Assembly: GCA_024036415.1 (NCBI GenBank)
Contig: JAMWET010004087.1
Coordinates: 1-64,000 of the forward strand
DNA: 64,000 bases
Origin: Prochilodus magdalenae
Lineage: Eukaryota > Chordata > Actinopteri > Characiformes > Prochilodontidae
Direction: 5' to 3'
The first letter of the stretch is position 1, and the number at the start of each line of letters is the position of its first letter. The translations under genes and the position numbers were made by a program. The notes beneath the pieces were generated by a model. It searched no databases and was not told where the DNA came from. It worked only from the letters and a program-made list of their open reading frames with translations. Of the stretch, positions 32,451 to 46,977 are shown one piece after another.

Positions 32451-35400
32451 GGCACAACAGTTGAAGTTGCCCCTGGATTATCTACCAGCATCTCTACTTA
32501 GACAAAAGGCCAACAGGAAATAGATCAGTGACCATACAAGTTTGTGATGATGAACAGATATGTCTATCATCTTCTGGTTTATAATGGCTAATTGGTCAAC
32601 ACCAGCACATTCTACTGTTCTAAAGTTTTGCAAGAAATGTTTAGAATTTGGAAAATTAAAGCTCTTATTGACTACAGGACACTATGCTACTGAGCTCATA
32701 GAAGATGTCAGCCCACTAAGACTGTGTATATCCTTGTACAGGCCACTTTTTGTTCTACACTAGTGCTCTAGAAGAAGCTAAACCAGCACTAATAGCCCAC
32801 TCTGAAGGAGTGAATGAGATCATATCTCACCAGCTCCTACAATTAACCTCCAAAAATTACCCTAACATGGCCTATCTAAGTTACTTCAGTGCAGGTGTGG
32901 GGTTTCGCCTACTGTTGAACATGACAGCGGTTACAATGATGGAGTGGAGGGTGAAAAACAAGTGATTTCAGAGCAGTCAAGTGCAGCACTCCACAACTGA
33001 ATGTGCTAGAGCATGGCTACAGCTTAGTTTTGTGCAAACGGACTAAGCCACACAATTCAATTAATAAATGAGATCAAGTTTCCATAAATATATACAAATA
33101 TAAAAAAGCATTTCTGTACAAATCTCAGATTTGTATGGGTGGTTGCAGGAGCTTTTAAATTGTGTATAAATGAGACCCCTTGTCCTTATCAGAGAATACT
33201 GGTGAATGGAAGACTGCAGTAGTTCTGGCCATTACAAGCATCCAGCATTGCCATATAGACTTAGTGAAGCCCCCTCTGTGTTCCCAGCCTTTCCAGTCAG
33301 ATTCTAAGTTGTAAACATGCACACACACAGTTTTGCAAAGAGAGTATTAATGATCAAGTCCACACATTTCCATCAGGCAGACGCAGCTAATGCTGAAAGG
33401 TTCAGTCAGGCCACTTTAACTGTCGACTGAAGCTGTTTTGAACGGCATGGAAAATGAGCTTGTATTGTTTCTGTTGTGTCCACTGTATGTACCTGTATAT
33501 ACTTCACCAGTTTACATCATTTACACACCATGATTCATTCTTCAAAGTCATGTGAGAATGCAGTTCCATATAATATAGTAATCCACAATCATATAGAATA
33601 CACATGTGAACTCAAAAATATCTTCATTTCAGTTCCCTGGTCACGCAGTCCGACTGCAGCCCTCCCACTGCTTAATGATTTGTTTTGACAGTTTGGTGAC
33701 GATGCCTCGCATTTTTTCCAAAGGTCATGAATAATGATTAGGCAGAAAAAAATGAAACACATGGTCTTTTCATCAAATCCTGGAAATCTGTGCCAATCAA
33801 ATCACACTGGAGCGCAGCATTAAGAGGTGTGAGTGCGTGTGTGTGAAGCTGGGCAGGCTGAGAGTCTCCAGTAGAGCCGCAAAGAAATGAAGACAGGTGT
33901 TATAATCATTCATACGGTATTAAATAATCATTCATACGGTCTTAAATAGACCCTCCTATATCGATATCTCTGTACGGCGGAGAACGAAGGATGACCTTTG
34001 GAAATGTTAAATATCTTTCAGCCACAGTGAGTCACGACAGGCAGGAGGCAACACACACACACACACACCGTCAGATTCAACTTCTTATACACACCAAATT
34101 CCCTGAATTTAAGGGACATAGAAGCAGTTTCAGGGACACGTTTGTTCTTTATATCAGAAGCAAAGCTTTGGGTTCTAACCTGCACTAATTAAAGATCTGA
34201 CAGATAAACACTGCAAATCTAACACAGTCCACTCTTCAACATGAATCTGACTCGGTGCTTCTGTGATAGACCTAATGCTTCTCTTTGCCAAGGAGGTGCA
34301 GGAGCTACAGAAACATGCACGCTGAATTTAGATGATGTGCCTGCAGGTGAAAAGAGCTGATCACACACCTCCATGTAAAACACACCAACTTGGAACCGTA
34401 GGATCAGACAAGCTGCTATAAGATATAAAGGGCCGGGTTCTAGGGCATGTAGGATTAATCCCAGTCTTATACACCACTGGAACAAGATTATAGCACAGGA
34501 CTCCTGTAATGTTTATTTGTATGGGATAAAAACTCTTAATTGAGGAAGAGTATAGGGTAAGACAGAGATGGCTCATGATCTGAAGCACACCACATCATCT
34601 GTGAAACATGGTGGAGGTAGTATCAGAACTGGAATAAAGTTGAAAATCTACAATTCTCCTTTCTGCATGACTACTCATTTCAAATCTAGGGTGGTAATGT
34701 ACAACATCACTAATCCTTTCCACATACTTATAGACTTGATTGTTTTAAGACGGTGTAAAAATATGTAAAAAAAAAAATTATAGAGTGTGAGGGAGGGTGT
34801 TTGTGCTAAGAAGGGACATTAGCATATCTCTTCAAATGTGGCACTATGTACACAAACCTCAGTAATGAGAAACAATCAGGTCAGTAGAAATGCTCATACA
34901 GAAGTTCAAATGTTTCCCTAAGAACACCATCTGATCAGAAACCGTCCCTTGCTAACTCGCTAACATTAACACAGCACAGATGTATGTGTTTAAAATGAGA
35001 ATCGGTTATTTAAAGAACATTTGGTTTGTATTTATAATGTGATAATATGACTATGAATTATTGGTCTTTTTTTGGAAGATGAACTTTTAATGATTTTGAT
35101 ACTGTTATGGACTGGTGGCCTGTCCAGGGTGTTTCCTGCCTTCCACCAAATAAGAGTTGGGATAGGCTCTAGATGAATTAATACATGATTATTGTATAAA
35201 GTGAATTAAAATCCAGACCATTTCCAGTTTCCTTATCAAATTATAGTTGTTTTTGAACAGTTATCCAGATTTCCACTCAAATAATGTAGAATTTCTATGT
35301 GTAGCAACAGTTTACTTCTGGTTTGAAATCTGTTTTTCTTGAGTTGAGCACTTCAAGTTCAAATAATTAAATAACAACAAATATGTACATTAAAAATACA

Positions 35401-35699
35401 GCATTTTGAATGTGCAATAAAGAAAACAGAATCTGAAGATGTTAAACTGAATTACGCCTTTAAGGTTATTGGCACTTGCGTATTAGCAACTCTCACAAAC
35501 GTGAAACTTCACCTGAAATACTGCAGGTACAGCAGCCGGGGTTCATTCAGGAATTCATTCTAAAACTTCATAAAAACATGTTTATAGTCACATGGAATAT
35601 TAAATACACACACAATTTCTCAAGTTCAATCTTCTTTTAAAGATGCTTTGTGTCAGTCTCGATTTTTAAAAAGTGCTCCACACCCTGGAAGTTATCTAT
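32451..35699. other. Intergenic DNA between SorCS3 3' end and adducin
   Basis: Mostly unique and AT-rich. It holds a 22-bp tandem copy (AATCATTCATACGGT) at about 33905-33945 and a short CA run at 34053-34068. No convincing exon, tRNA or other RNA gene is seen. Confidence 0.4.
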
Positions 35700-36431
35700 A
35701 TGTAAAAATACATTTATTAGGACTGAAACAGTGAAATTCACAGTTGGATTGAAAACCTGCGCTACTGACTTTAGGAAGCAATGACTCATGCAGTATAATA
35801 TTTACAGTATATAATCATAAACTTAAATATAAAACAAATTAAATATACAGCAGCACAATTTATTCAAATGATCCACAGCGTAAAGGCACAAAGACACATT
35901 CACAATGCTGGTGATGAAACTAGAATCTTCTACAGCTGATAGCTTCCAACAACAAGCATTCATTTTGTGTATCCTTTACAGTATTTTATCAACATAGATG
36001 GTTAAAATCCTTTAGGAGAAAATTTAAAATGAATAAAACGATTCTTTTCAGGTTCAGATTGTTTATATTAGACTCAGAAATCAAATGTGTGACACTCATC
36101 TCCCTAAAGTGATCTAAAATTTCATTTACAGTGCTTCAAATAACTCTCAGTTCTCATGCAGAAGATGAGTTATATAGTTTTATGTAAAATGACCTAAAGT
36201 GACCTAAACTGTGTACCAGTTAGTGACGCAGTCGAACAACATGTTTCTTCAGTAATCTATCAGAACTACTGGACTTTAATTCTAATGTAAGCTCTATTCC
36301 GTTACTCTCCACACATTAAAACTTAGTTTACAGTTTAAATAAATACATTCTTCCCAATGAACAAAGACAAGACTGAGGATAAATGGACTGAAAAGGCGAG
36401 AAAGAGAGGTTTTTGGTAGGTGGCACTGATT
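35700..36431 (-). other. Probable SorCS3 3' UTR
   Basis: AT-rich, repeat-free DNA follows the stop codon. Minus-strand AATAAA signals lie at 35864-35859 and 35718-35713, either of which could end the transcript. No other coding signal is seen here. Confidence 0.45.
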
Positions 36432-36493
36432 TCAGACGTTGGTACAGTTCGGAATCTCTCTGTTTCGCAGTCGCTCACCAAAGCCTCCAGCTC
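36432..36493 (-). CDS. sorcs3: SorCS3-like terminal exon (REIPNCTNV stop)
   Basis: After a TGTTTAG acceptor, 62 nt in the frame set by the 39326 donor read [19 protein letters not shown] and a TGA at 36434-36432. Human SorCS3 ends KEIPNCTSV, so the frame, the join and the paralogue call support one another. The exon is too short to stand out by itself and has a longer misleading frame over it. Confidence 0.88.
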
Positions 36494-39400
36494 CTAAACA
36501 GAAAGCAGACCATCACCACAAGTGCCTTAGGATGAATGCAGTATTCAGGTTACCTAAGTAAGTTCAGGCACACACCCCAACCCTCCATAGCCCCACCCCC
36601 CGCCCCCATCACACACACAACCCCACCAAATGTGTTCAAACAGCAAAGACATGTTTGAAAATGAAAGTGCCTCTTTAGTTTTAGCACTGCAACTATTCTA
36701 TTAAGTCTAAAGATCAAACCTACAGAAAATTAAGCCCAAAAAATTTGCATAACGCTAACCACACGTGTAATGAGAGCGGAGATGGTTAAGCCATATTTTA
36801 GTCCATGTTTATCATTAGTTGTGGGTCACAGTGCCAGAAACTACAACATCCCGTCTATCATTCTTAACTGGTGGGATCTCAGCTTTCTGCTAATAGCCTG
36901 GTGCTAACTGGTGGGCTACAATATCAGTTTCTTTAGCCTTGTAGCTCCAGTGATTAAACTAAAGAAGCAAACTTCAGGCACTAACCACGTCTTTGCTGAT
37001 CAGCTACATTTGATATGTGTGTGTGGGGACGGGTTGTGGGGGGCGGGGATTGGATTTTTGTCTGAAGTATCGCTTTAAAAGAGATCACACTGTTCTGTAT
37101 TTGATTCAGGAACATAAAGAGGTGTAAACGCAGTCAGTGGGGAAAACGGCCTGCAATCAGCTTCTGATGAGGGAAGAGAGAAGTGTAAAAGGAAAATCAA
37201 TACGAGGCTGAGAGGAAGCTTCCAGAGTGGACACTGGGGGGAAACTAGGGTCAATCTACTGACCTCACACACACACAAACGCTGATGGATCTCAGCCTGA
37301 AACTCTACCACCTCTAATAGTTTCAAACACAAATAATCTGCCTAGAATGAATCGTCCGTGTTCCATTATTAGACATTATTATTAAAATGAAATATTCCTA
37401 TAAACCGTCTTGCATAACTTCACCTCATAGTAGCTTTGGAGACTCTGACATGTGCACACCTACAAAAGGCTGTTAAGTCCTAAAACTTGTTAGGCCTTAA
37501 AAGACTTATCCGGACTGGTTGGGCAGGTCAGGAGTAGGAAACTAGTGATTCCAGGGTGTAACAAATTCTTTGACTCCAACAATCAACAGCTAGTTGCTAA
37601 ACAACTAGAAAGATATCTTCTAGCTCACAGTAGGCTGTTCCCACACTTCCGCTATGTTAATGTGGAAGCTCAAATAGGAAGGATAAACTTCTTTTGGATG
37701 TTTGGTAAATAAAGCTTAAGACTACAGCAAGGAGAAAATACTGCAATCCTAAAGGCATCTGACTCAGTCAATCAAACAGCATTTCCAATCAATCAATCAT
37801 TTACAGCATTTAGCTGACACTCTTATCCAGAGCGACTTGCAAGGTTAATCTTACAGGTAGGCCAGTGCAGTGTTAGGAGTCTTGCCCAAGGACTCTTATT
37901 GGTGCAGCACAGCATTGTCACCCATACTGGGATTCGAACCCCAGTCTACCACATGTGGTGGTGGTCCCTGGCAGGTAGTGGTGTTATCCAATGAACTACA
38001 CCAACCACCAATCAAACAGTCACACTGAAATATGCTATGTTTCAGCTGGTCGTGTGTCACTTTAAAAGGGTGAAACTGATCCGGAGGCTGTACAAAGTCT
38101 GAGGAGTGGGAAGTTTAGGACAGTTTAGCTCAGGTTTATGATTAAACTTGATCAGCTCAGAGAGGAGGAGCAACTTGCATGTATGTACCATCCTGGAAAT
38201 TAGCAGAGAGAATTAAAGACTTAGCTTAAAGCTTAAAGACCTGGAGAACTAAATCCACTATGACTGAACAGTTCGCTTTCTGGTAGGAGTAGATTGTTAA
38301 TCTCGCTAATGCTTCTCATGTTTATATGGACTGGGTGGAAGAATTAAGCTCTAGTTTCTTTATTATGTCTCTTTACAGATGTGAAGTGATGTTAAACGTA
38401 CAGGTCTGCTCTGCTCTTTTACGTCCTTGGACAGCTGCTCACATGCAGATTCCTCTTGTTCAGATTTTTCCAGAATACCTGCTGCCGTCTGAATGCAGCT
38501 GCTATGAGTACCTGAATTTAAAAGATGTACCTTAAAATACATTATTTCCATTAGGACGTGGGGCACAGGTGTCTTCTGCCGGATGCTCCATTTATTGAGC
38601 TTACTGCTCAGCTCCACGGCAGTGAGGCTGAAAACCAACCAGCGAGCTTCCGTTGCCACTCTGTTAAACAGCTGGAATTTAATAACGCTACTATTTCCAG
38701 ATGGATGAGATGACGCAGTGAGCAAGGTCTATTTCCACTGTCTGTGATGTCATTAGTAAATGGGAACTCTGGAAGTCCAAGGAACCTCTCAGGTAGTGCT
38801 ACTTGCATGCTGGACAGTGTAATATACTCCTCCTGGGCCTGCGGGGTACTGCACATGGCTACTGACCAGTCCATTTGTTTTTCTTTTTTCGGTTCCTTCC
38901 TGGCTCCACCCATTGCTCAAACCTGCAGGTGATCGTGGGCACATTAAGCTACATAGAGTCCTGTGTTTGGCCAGTTAGTTTGGGAAATTTCTGCGTCACT
39001 TCCTAAGTTCTAAGCCGTGTCTGCGTTTTGACCCGCCTGTTATCCAGTATTGGAATGCTTCATAATAAACCACTCTGCACATGCCCCCTGCGCCAAGACC
39101 CTCATCACAGACAGCAAGGCAAAGCAAAACACGCACATGGTGGCGCAGGGCCTACAGTGGTGCTTTACCGTGACCTCACAGAGACAATTTCTAACAATGA
39201 TTATGATAATAATAAATAACTGTGTGGTATAAATATTTACGTCTGAATAACCTGAAGGGAACCTTGTATTTTTCTCATGTTCTAAAGAACGCTCAGTGCG
39301 TGTGTTTGTGTTCTATTATTTTTACCTCCATTTGGGGTCTCAAGCTCCTCCATCATGTCCCGTGCGGTGCGGGTAGGCAGAGCCTGGCTGTGTGCTCCCG

Positions 39401-39629
39401 GGCACGATGGAAGTGGAGTGTGTGTGTTGAAGCGAGTGGTAAAAGGGATGTGTGTGCTGTTGCGAGGTGTGTATGGAGTGTGTGCGGTGTTGCGTGGTGT
39501 GTATGAAGTGTGAGTGGTGTTCTGGCCCGGTTCGACAGTGCTGATCATCTCTGGTTCCTTCTCTTGTGTGTCCTCTGTCTGAACATGAATCCATGGAATC
39601 TTACTGATCACACACACACAAACACACAG

Positions 39630-39675
<46 letters not shown>

Positions 39676-42600
39676 TTGTATATTTATACACTCAGTATCT
39701 AATTTATTAGAACAACCTTTACTCTCGGAAGAGCTGGATTCTTCATATTATAATATATTATATTCATGTTGGTGTTCCAACAAAATGCTGCAGATTTATC
39801 AGCTGGACATTTCTGGTGTGACTGTCTTGATCAGCCATCTTTTCCAAAATGTGCTGTACTGGATTCAGGCCTGGTACCTGGAGAAGCCCCTGAAATTCAC
39901 TGAACTTGACTGATATTAGGAGCCCACTGTATGTTAAGAAAACATTCCCCCACCATTATACCACCACCACCACTAGCTGAAACTACCAACACACCACCGG
40001 CTGGATCCATGAAGTATACATTAACCATCATGCCGCCATAAAAATTCTTTCAACTGGCAAAGTCTTTCTGGTGGAACTTGGATGAGCTGGCGTCCACTGT
40101 AGTCCCAGATTCTTGGTCTCTCCAGACAGGAATAGAATCTGATAAGGTCTTATGGAGTTGTAGTCCATCTACCTTAAGGTGCGTGTGTTAGGAGATGCCT
40201 TTCTGATCACCAATTCAGGTTTTTACAGTTTTTTCTCTGTTAATTCTTTTTATCTATTATTAAGTTTTTAATGATATTACTATAAACACTGTGAAAGTGG
40301 AGATGCATATTCATATTTTACTGAAATAAACAGTGTGTGTGAGTTTACGATACCGTTTAAACTTGTAGATGAAGAACACGGCCAAACCCACAAAGGCCAG
40401 AGACACCAGCATGAGCGCTGCAGAGCCACTGGGGAGCGCACTAGAGTCCACCAAAGGAGCTACACACACACACACACACACACACACTGTATTACGCACA
40501 GTACACACAACAGACATCTTATCCTGAATATGTATTACAGTCAATCACATGTACCTGGTGTAATATTCTGACTTTGTACATTCAATAAAACATAATTCAT
40601 TTCAGTGATATTTACAGTTTTTGGTTCAGTGGAATTTAATAATCTTACACCAACCTGACTGTAAATATCAGGACTGCAAACAAGACAAATACAACAAAAC
40701 AATAGCACCTGAAAAGCAGACAGACAGACAAGTAGACAGACAAACAGAGAGACAGACAGACGACAGATGGATAGTCAGACAGACAAGTAGACTGACAGAC
40801 AAACAGACAGACAAACAGACAGATAGACAGACAGACAGACAGATGACAGACAGACAAGTAGCTAGACAAACAGAGAGACAGACAGACGACAGATGGATAG
40901 TCAGACAGACAAACAGACAACTAGACAGACAGACGACAGACAGACAGACAAAGAGATAGACAGACAGACAAGTCTAGACAGAGAGACAGACAGATGACAG
41001 ACAGACAAACAGACAGATAGACAGACAGACAGACGACAGACAGACAAGTAGATAGACAAACAGCTAGACAGACAGACAAGTCTAGACAGAGAGACAGACA
41101 GATGACAGACAGACAACAGACAGACAGACAGACAGATAAGTATAGACAGAGAGACAGACTGACAAAGACATAAACAGACTCACAAACAGTAAATCACCAG
41201 CACTCTGCATTTAACATGGAACATATAATATCCAGAGGTGCTGTCACACTCCATTCTAACTCTGCTTGTACAGAACTCTTAATTAGACTATGTGTTTAGG
41301 AAGACTGAGGCAGTGACAGGCAGATCAGTCTTTATACTATCACACATGTGCACACACACACACACATGCGCTGTGTGACCTTTCAGCAGAATTCTGGCTG
41401 CATCCTGAACCTTTTCTTATTCACAGAAATGAAGATGAATCGGTCTGCCTGAAAAGGGTAGAAGTATTTTTTTCTGGTGGAAAGAGCGAGTCCCTCTGAT
41501 GATCTTAAATCAGCTACAGTCAGGGGGCCGGAAAGAACACCCCCTTCCAAAGAGCAGCCTCTTCTGCTAATGCCTTTCCCTGCTAAAGCAGGGAGTTCTT
41601 GACCACCTTGAGTGACTCTCTGAATAAAGTTTAATTTGTTGGTAGCCACTCATTTCCTTAAGTGTTCAATACTCCAGCTAGCATTAGCTAGTAATGGCAT
41701 CTGTCAGACTGTTACTGGTGTAGTGGCAGTAGTTTTTGCCATGGTCTCTTAGCCTGCATGCATTTAGAGTTGGTCTGCCAGCCTTTAGATGGTCACTGTT
41801 GGGTGTTTTGAAACAAGAGGAGACAGCTGGCAGGTTCCACTGTGGTCATGGGAACTACATTTTAAAAGCATTAGAGTCAGTAACACCCAGAGGTCAACCA
41901 GTGTAGGCTGATAATACTTTACATCCTAGCATTTTATTTGGGAAATTATTCTCCTGCTGAGCATCCCCGTGGTCAAGGTGCTGAGTGTTACTAGCTCTCA
42001 TTTGGAACGACTGATTCCGGCTTCCCTTTTGTTTTCATTGCTGGCAGTGTGCACACACAGTAACTGCTGTAGTGTGGAGTGTGGAAAATGGATAGTGTTG
42101 TTATCTACCACACTATACAACAACAATCTCCCCCAAACTCCAGAGAAGGCACTCCCCTGTTGTTATTCAGTACACTGGTCTATCTCTCCTTATCAAAGCT
42201 TGAAAATAGCCACCCACTAAACCTGTTACTGTTTCTGATTCTCTTATTTATAACTCGACTGAACAGAGACAGACACTAAATCACCCAATCTGCTGCTGTT
42301 TCTGGATAAAGGGGTTCGGCCCAGCCTGCCGGTGAAAAGCCTGATAGAGTGTAATGGATCAGTCCAGCATATTTACCCAGCATGTTAATTTTCTGCCATA
42401 TTTCAGCACATTAATCTATAAATGAGTAAATACTAGTAAATCTATAGATCTGGTAGAAAACTTTACCCAACGCACTTACTAGGAGCACCTCGACATCACG
42501 TTTATATGTCCAGTGCTGATATAAATATTGAAGTTAAAAGTATCTGCAGATACTGATACTGCAACCTGATTATCAGCTGATACAGATAATGATACCATGA

Positions 42601-45600
42601 CCTTCAGTATCTGCCATTCCTACATACTTTAGTATTTATCAATATAGATAATGTGACCACAACCATGAATATCTGATACATGTACTGATCCTGGAACCTT
42701 GAGTATCTTCCGATTTAGATGCTGACCCCATTTACGACTCCCCTAATCACCATCTGATCCTAACGTTTGCAGTCACATCTCGTGCATGTCTGACTGACAT
42801 ACCGTCATGGAGAACAGCTCTTCACCTGAAGCTCAGTTCTAGCTAGACTGCACTGCTGTTCATCCCCAGAACTACATAAGAATTAAACAATGACTAAGAC
42901 TCCGGAGAGTTAGGCATTTACAGGATGGATCATATCGGATCACACTTTTATTCCTCCGATATCGATCCAGTGAATTTAAACGGTTTCAGCCGGTGCTGAT
43001 GATAATACGGTAGATAATACACTATTCCAACTTGATGCATCCATAAGTACATATCTACATGGTCACGTGCTGGCTGGTTGCTAACTCTTTCACTATAGTG
43101 GCACTGATGCTTAATAGCTAATACTCCCCTTCAGCATACTGAGATCTAACCCAGAGGGGTCCTGGGCATAATTACAGCTACTTGGGTATGAAGGATCAGC
43201 TGGGTAAACCAGTGTGCTACAGCGCCCCTCTGAGGCAGAGCAGTGAGGCAGCTCTAATTAGTTTAGAGGGACAGAGGCTCTGATTGGTGGGTGAAGCAGC
43301 TAAATAGTGACCTTCACCTGAATCTGTCTCTGAGCAGCTGTTTCCCCCTTAAAGAATAACATGACACTGTAATACACTGAGACATTTTGGGATGGGACCC
43401 CCCAGGCTCCCCCTGTATTTCCCACCTTGGTCGCATGTGATATTAATGAGTAACTACTCATTTATTAGAGCTTTGAAGTGGGCCTGAGTATTCCTGTAAA
43501 TGTAAATGAAGATTTTAAATGCTTGTCCTGCTTGCTGAAGCTCTCAGCACTTCCTCTTTATACATGTTTATAAGCAGCTCATATTAGAGTTTAAGGGCTG
43601 CAGTCCAACTAAAATGTTTGGTTATGCTATTTATTAATTTGCTTATTTTAGTGTGACTGGTTAAAACGGAGGATTATATTCCTCTGAAGCCTCTTTATCC
43701 CGCACCGTCTGATCTGTTTATAAAGGATTCTGCTGAGTTTGGCAGCCGCAGCGGTGTCAGACTGAAACAGCGGCCGTGTCAGACTGAAGCCATGAAGCGG
43801 AACAAAGTGACAGGAGTGTCAGTCCCCGGTGTGTGTGTCTGTGTGTGTGTGTGAGTTACCCAGTGTGAGTTGAGTGACAGAAACAGTGATCCGAGTGTCC
43901 GGTTTCAGATCAAACTGGATCAGGTTCTGGTTCAGAGCGTTAATGAACACCTCCAGCATCTGAAACACAGCAGGAACTCTGTTCAGCAAGCAATTTACTC
44001 TCTAAAGCAGAAAACAACAGAAAAACACCATCAGCTCTCCAACTACATCCAACCAACCGCTGGTAGGAAAGTGTTCAGCTCAGTTAACAGGAACATGATG
44101 GGAAACTAAAGGTAAACAAACACTTCTATCAGAGGAAAAACTTGCAGTAACTGTGCAATATATATCTGTGCAATTACGCACGTCACTTTGTATAGTTTAT
44201 TGTTGTATTCTAATGTATTTTTAACCTAGCTATATAGATTTATTTATTTTTCAGGGAAAAAACAAAATTTTTATTTGGTTTCCTGTAAACCTGCACTCTA
44301 CTCTACCTCCTTTTCCGCATGTGTTCTGCTGCTATTCTTCTGCGGTAACAATGCAAATTCCCCCAAGTGGGATAATAAAAGCTTCTCTTATCTTATCTTA
44401 AAACATGTATCTCCATTTTATCAATTATGTACATACAGTAATACCAGTTTTCTGTGGGATCAAGTCCTGAAGAATGAGCCAATAAAATGATGCAACATGA
44501 CTTCATTACATTAATAAAGCCTCCTCATTATTAAAACAGCATTAAGCTGCATTAATAGTTATGAAGTCATATGAACATAGAGCGCTGCTTGAACGACTGT
44601 GAACTCTATTGTGGGGTGAATTTTTACATTAATATGACGTACAATGAAATAAAACAACAGATAAAGAACCCAATTTAAAAACTAATAATACAAACAATAA
44701 TCATTTTGGATAAATGAAGCTTCGCTTTCAGGAACTAGTGTCCCACTGAGCAGCGATGACTTCAACATAAAGGTTTCTGTAACTGTTGGTGAGCACATTG
44801 ACTTGAAGGAATCTCAGCTCATTCCTCCTACAGAATCGCTCCAGCTTTGTTATATTGATGGGCTTTGTTACATGAACAGCCCACTTGAGGTTCTGCCTCA
44901 TTCTCTCTACTGAATTAAGGTCTGAATGCCTCAGTTGTTCCAAAGTGCAGCTTTTTTATTATCTGCTGTAACCTTCTTTGTTGACTAACTGGTGTGTTTA
45001 GGGGTCTTCTTCAGGACCTTCTGCTGAGCTTAAGTTTAGCGATGGATTTCCTAACATTGTATTGAGAACCTCTTTTAAGCCTAAAGATTCATTTTTGGAT
45101 TATTTCTTTACATCCAAATGATTGATCCTCCTGATCCTCATTATTACACACGCCAAACTGAAACTGTGTAACCGTTTGTGTTATTTGTTTCTTTGGGTTC
45201 TCTTTATTGCTTAATGAATATATGACCCTATTTTAGGTCCCGTTTATGTACAAAATGCTAAAGAGTTCACAAGGACTCAATTCAGGAATGTGAAGGTGCT
45301 CATACACCATCACCTGCTGCAAACCTCTGCTTTCTGAAATGTAAATGAGTCTGGTTATTGCTCTTGTTACGCTTCAGCACCTCTCAGCTCTACTTTACAC
45401 TTAAACTTCATCAGGCTGGAATAATTACCAGACACATCACTAACGGATGTGTCCAGCTTCTCCACTAAACTTATTTAACATCAGTCTGTTCCGTTTTCTG
45501 AGGCCAAACCAGGAACATGGTGGCAAACACTGAGGAAAATAGAGCTTTAACAGATCCTCACTGCTCCACTGCTCCTTTTGGATTACTCCTAATGGGAATT

Positions 45601-46938
45601 AGATAGACGTCCTAGGCCTTGTACAGAACAATGTGTGTAACTGTTAGGTATCATTATCTCCTGTCTGTGGTACCAGCCATGCTAGAGAATCTCAGACCAT
45701 GCCTCTACACCAGATCGGACCTGAGAAGCACATACAATCTCGTTTGTATTCAAGAAGGAGAACATGTCAGAGTGATGTGTACCTCCTGATGCGAACATCC
45801 ATAGATAAGAAATTCACTGCTGAGTCATCTTACTCAGAGATGCTATGCCCAGTTTCTCTTGGTCACCAACACCACAGAAGTCTCCAGTGGAATTTCAGTG
45901 AGCTCCTGTTCTGCACTACCTGACTTCTGGAAAGTTCTTCATACCTCTGAAGTGGGAGATACTGTCCCAATATCAAGGGTGCCCACTGAAACTTCACACA
46001 GTCCCTTTCGTCTCCAAAGAGCTCACACCTGCCAGGAGACACCAGGATGTTGGATTTGCACCTGAGAGACTTGAGACTCGAATCTATTTGAGGTGTGTCG
46101 GAATCTTTAATATTCCAGGGAAGCCACTTGCCAAACCAAGTAGCATCTTTCCTTTACTGTGGATTTGAAGATGCTGTGCTTGACATAATGGCATATATCC
46201 AGAGTAGCTCCATCTTTCCAATAGCTCTGTGACAGACTGATATCTTCTCGACCTGGACTCTCACCTCCGAAGCTCCAAACTGAGGTGTCACTTATTCAAG
46301 TCCTTCAAACCAGTGAAGCAAGTCACTGAAGTTGCCTATGAATTTCAGCTCACTTGAGAGTCTTTCCTTGTTTCCATGTTGTCTCCATGTTCTCAGGGGA
46401 AGTCTCAGCTGGGAAATCTGAAGAACATGCTGTATAAACTTTACCCCCGGCTGAACTTCAAAACGTCTGAACAGCTAAATGAAGTGTACAGGGTCTGATG
46501 TAAAGCTACTGCTGTAGAGTAGAACCTGTCACAGCCAGGACTTCACACATTTCACACATTACTCAGGAGGTCTTTACCCTGCTGGACAAAAGCCAAACGT
46601 AGGACCTTCTTGTGAAAATACTTTTTTCTATGTGGGTGTGCATGTGTGTGTGTGCATGTGTATGTGTGTGTGTGCATGTACGTGTGTGTGTGTGTGTGTG
46701 CATGTGTGTGTGTGTACATGTGTGTGTGTGTGTGCATGTGTGTGTGTGTGTGTGCATGTGTGTGTGTGTGTGTACATGTGCGTGTGTGTGTGTGCATGTG
46801 TGTATGTGTGCATGTGTGTGTGCATGTGCGTGTGTGTGTGCGTGTGTGCATGTGCATGTGCGTTTGTGTGTGTGTGTGCATGTGCGTGTGTGTGCATGTG
46901 TGTGTGCATGTGCGTGTGTGTGTGTGTGCATGTGTGTG

Positions 46939-46977
<39 letters not shown>

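Noticed and set aside
36420..36493. Longer open frame over the SorCS3 terminal exon ([14 protein letters not shown])
   Set aside because: Only the frame set by the 39326 donor gives the family C terminus REIPNCTNV; the longer frame has no similarity.
38363..38913. Overlapping minus-strand frames of 120 and 101 codons
   Set aside because: No recognisable domain and no splice link to SorCS3; kept only as a note.
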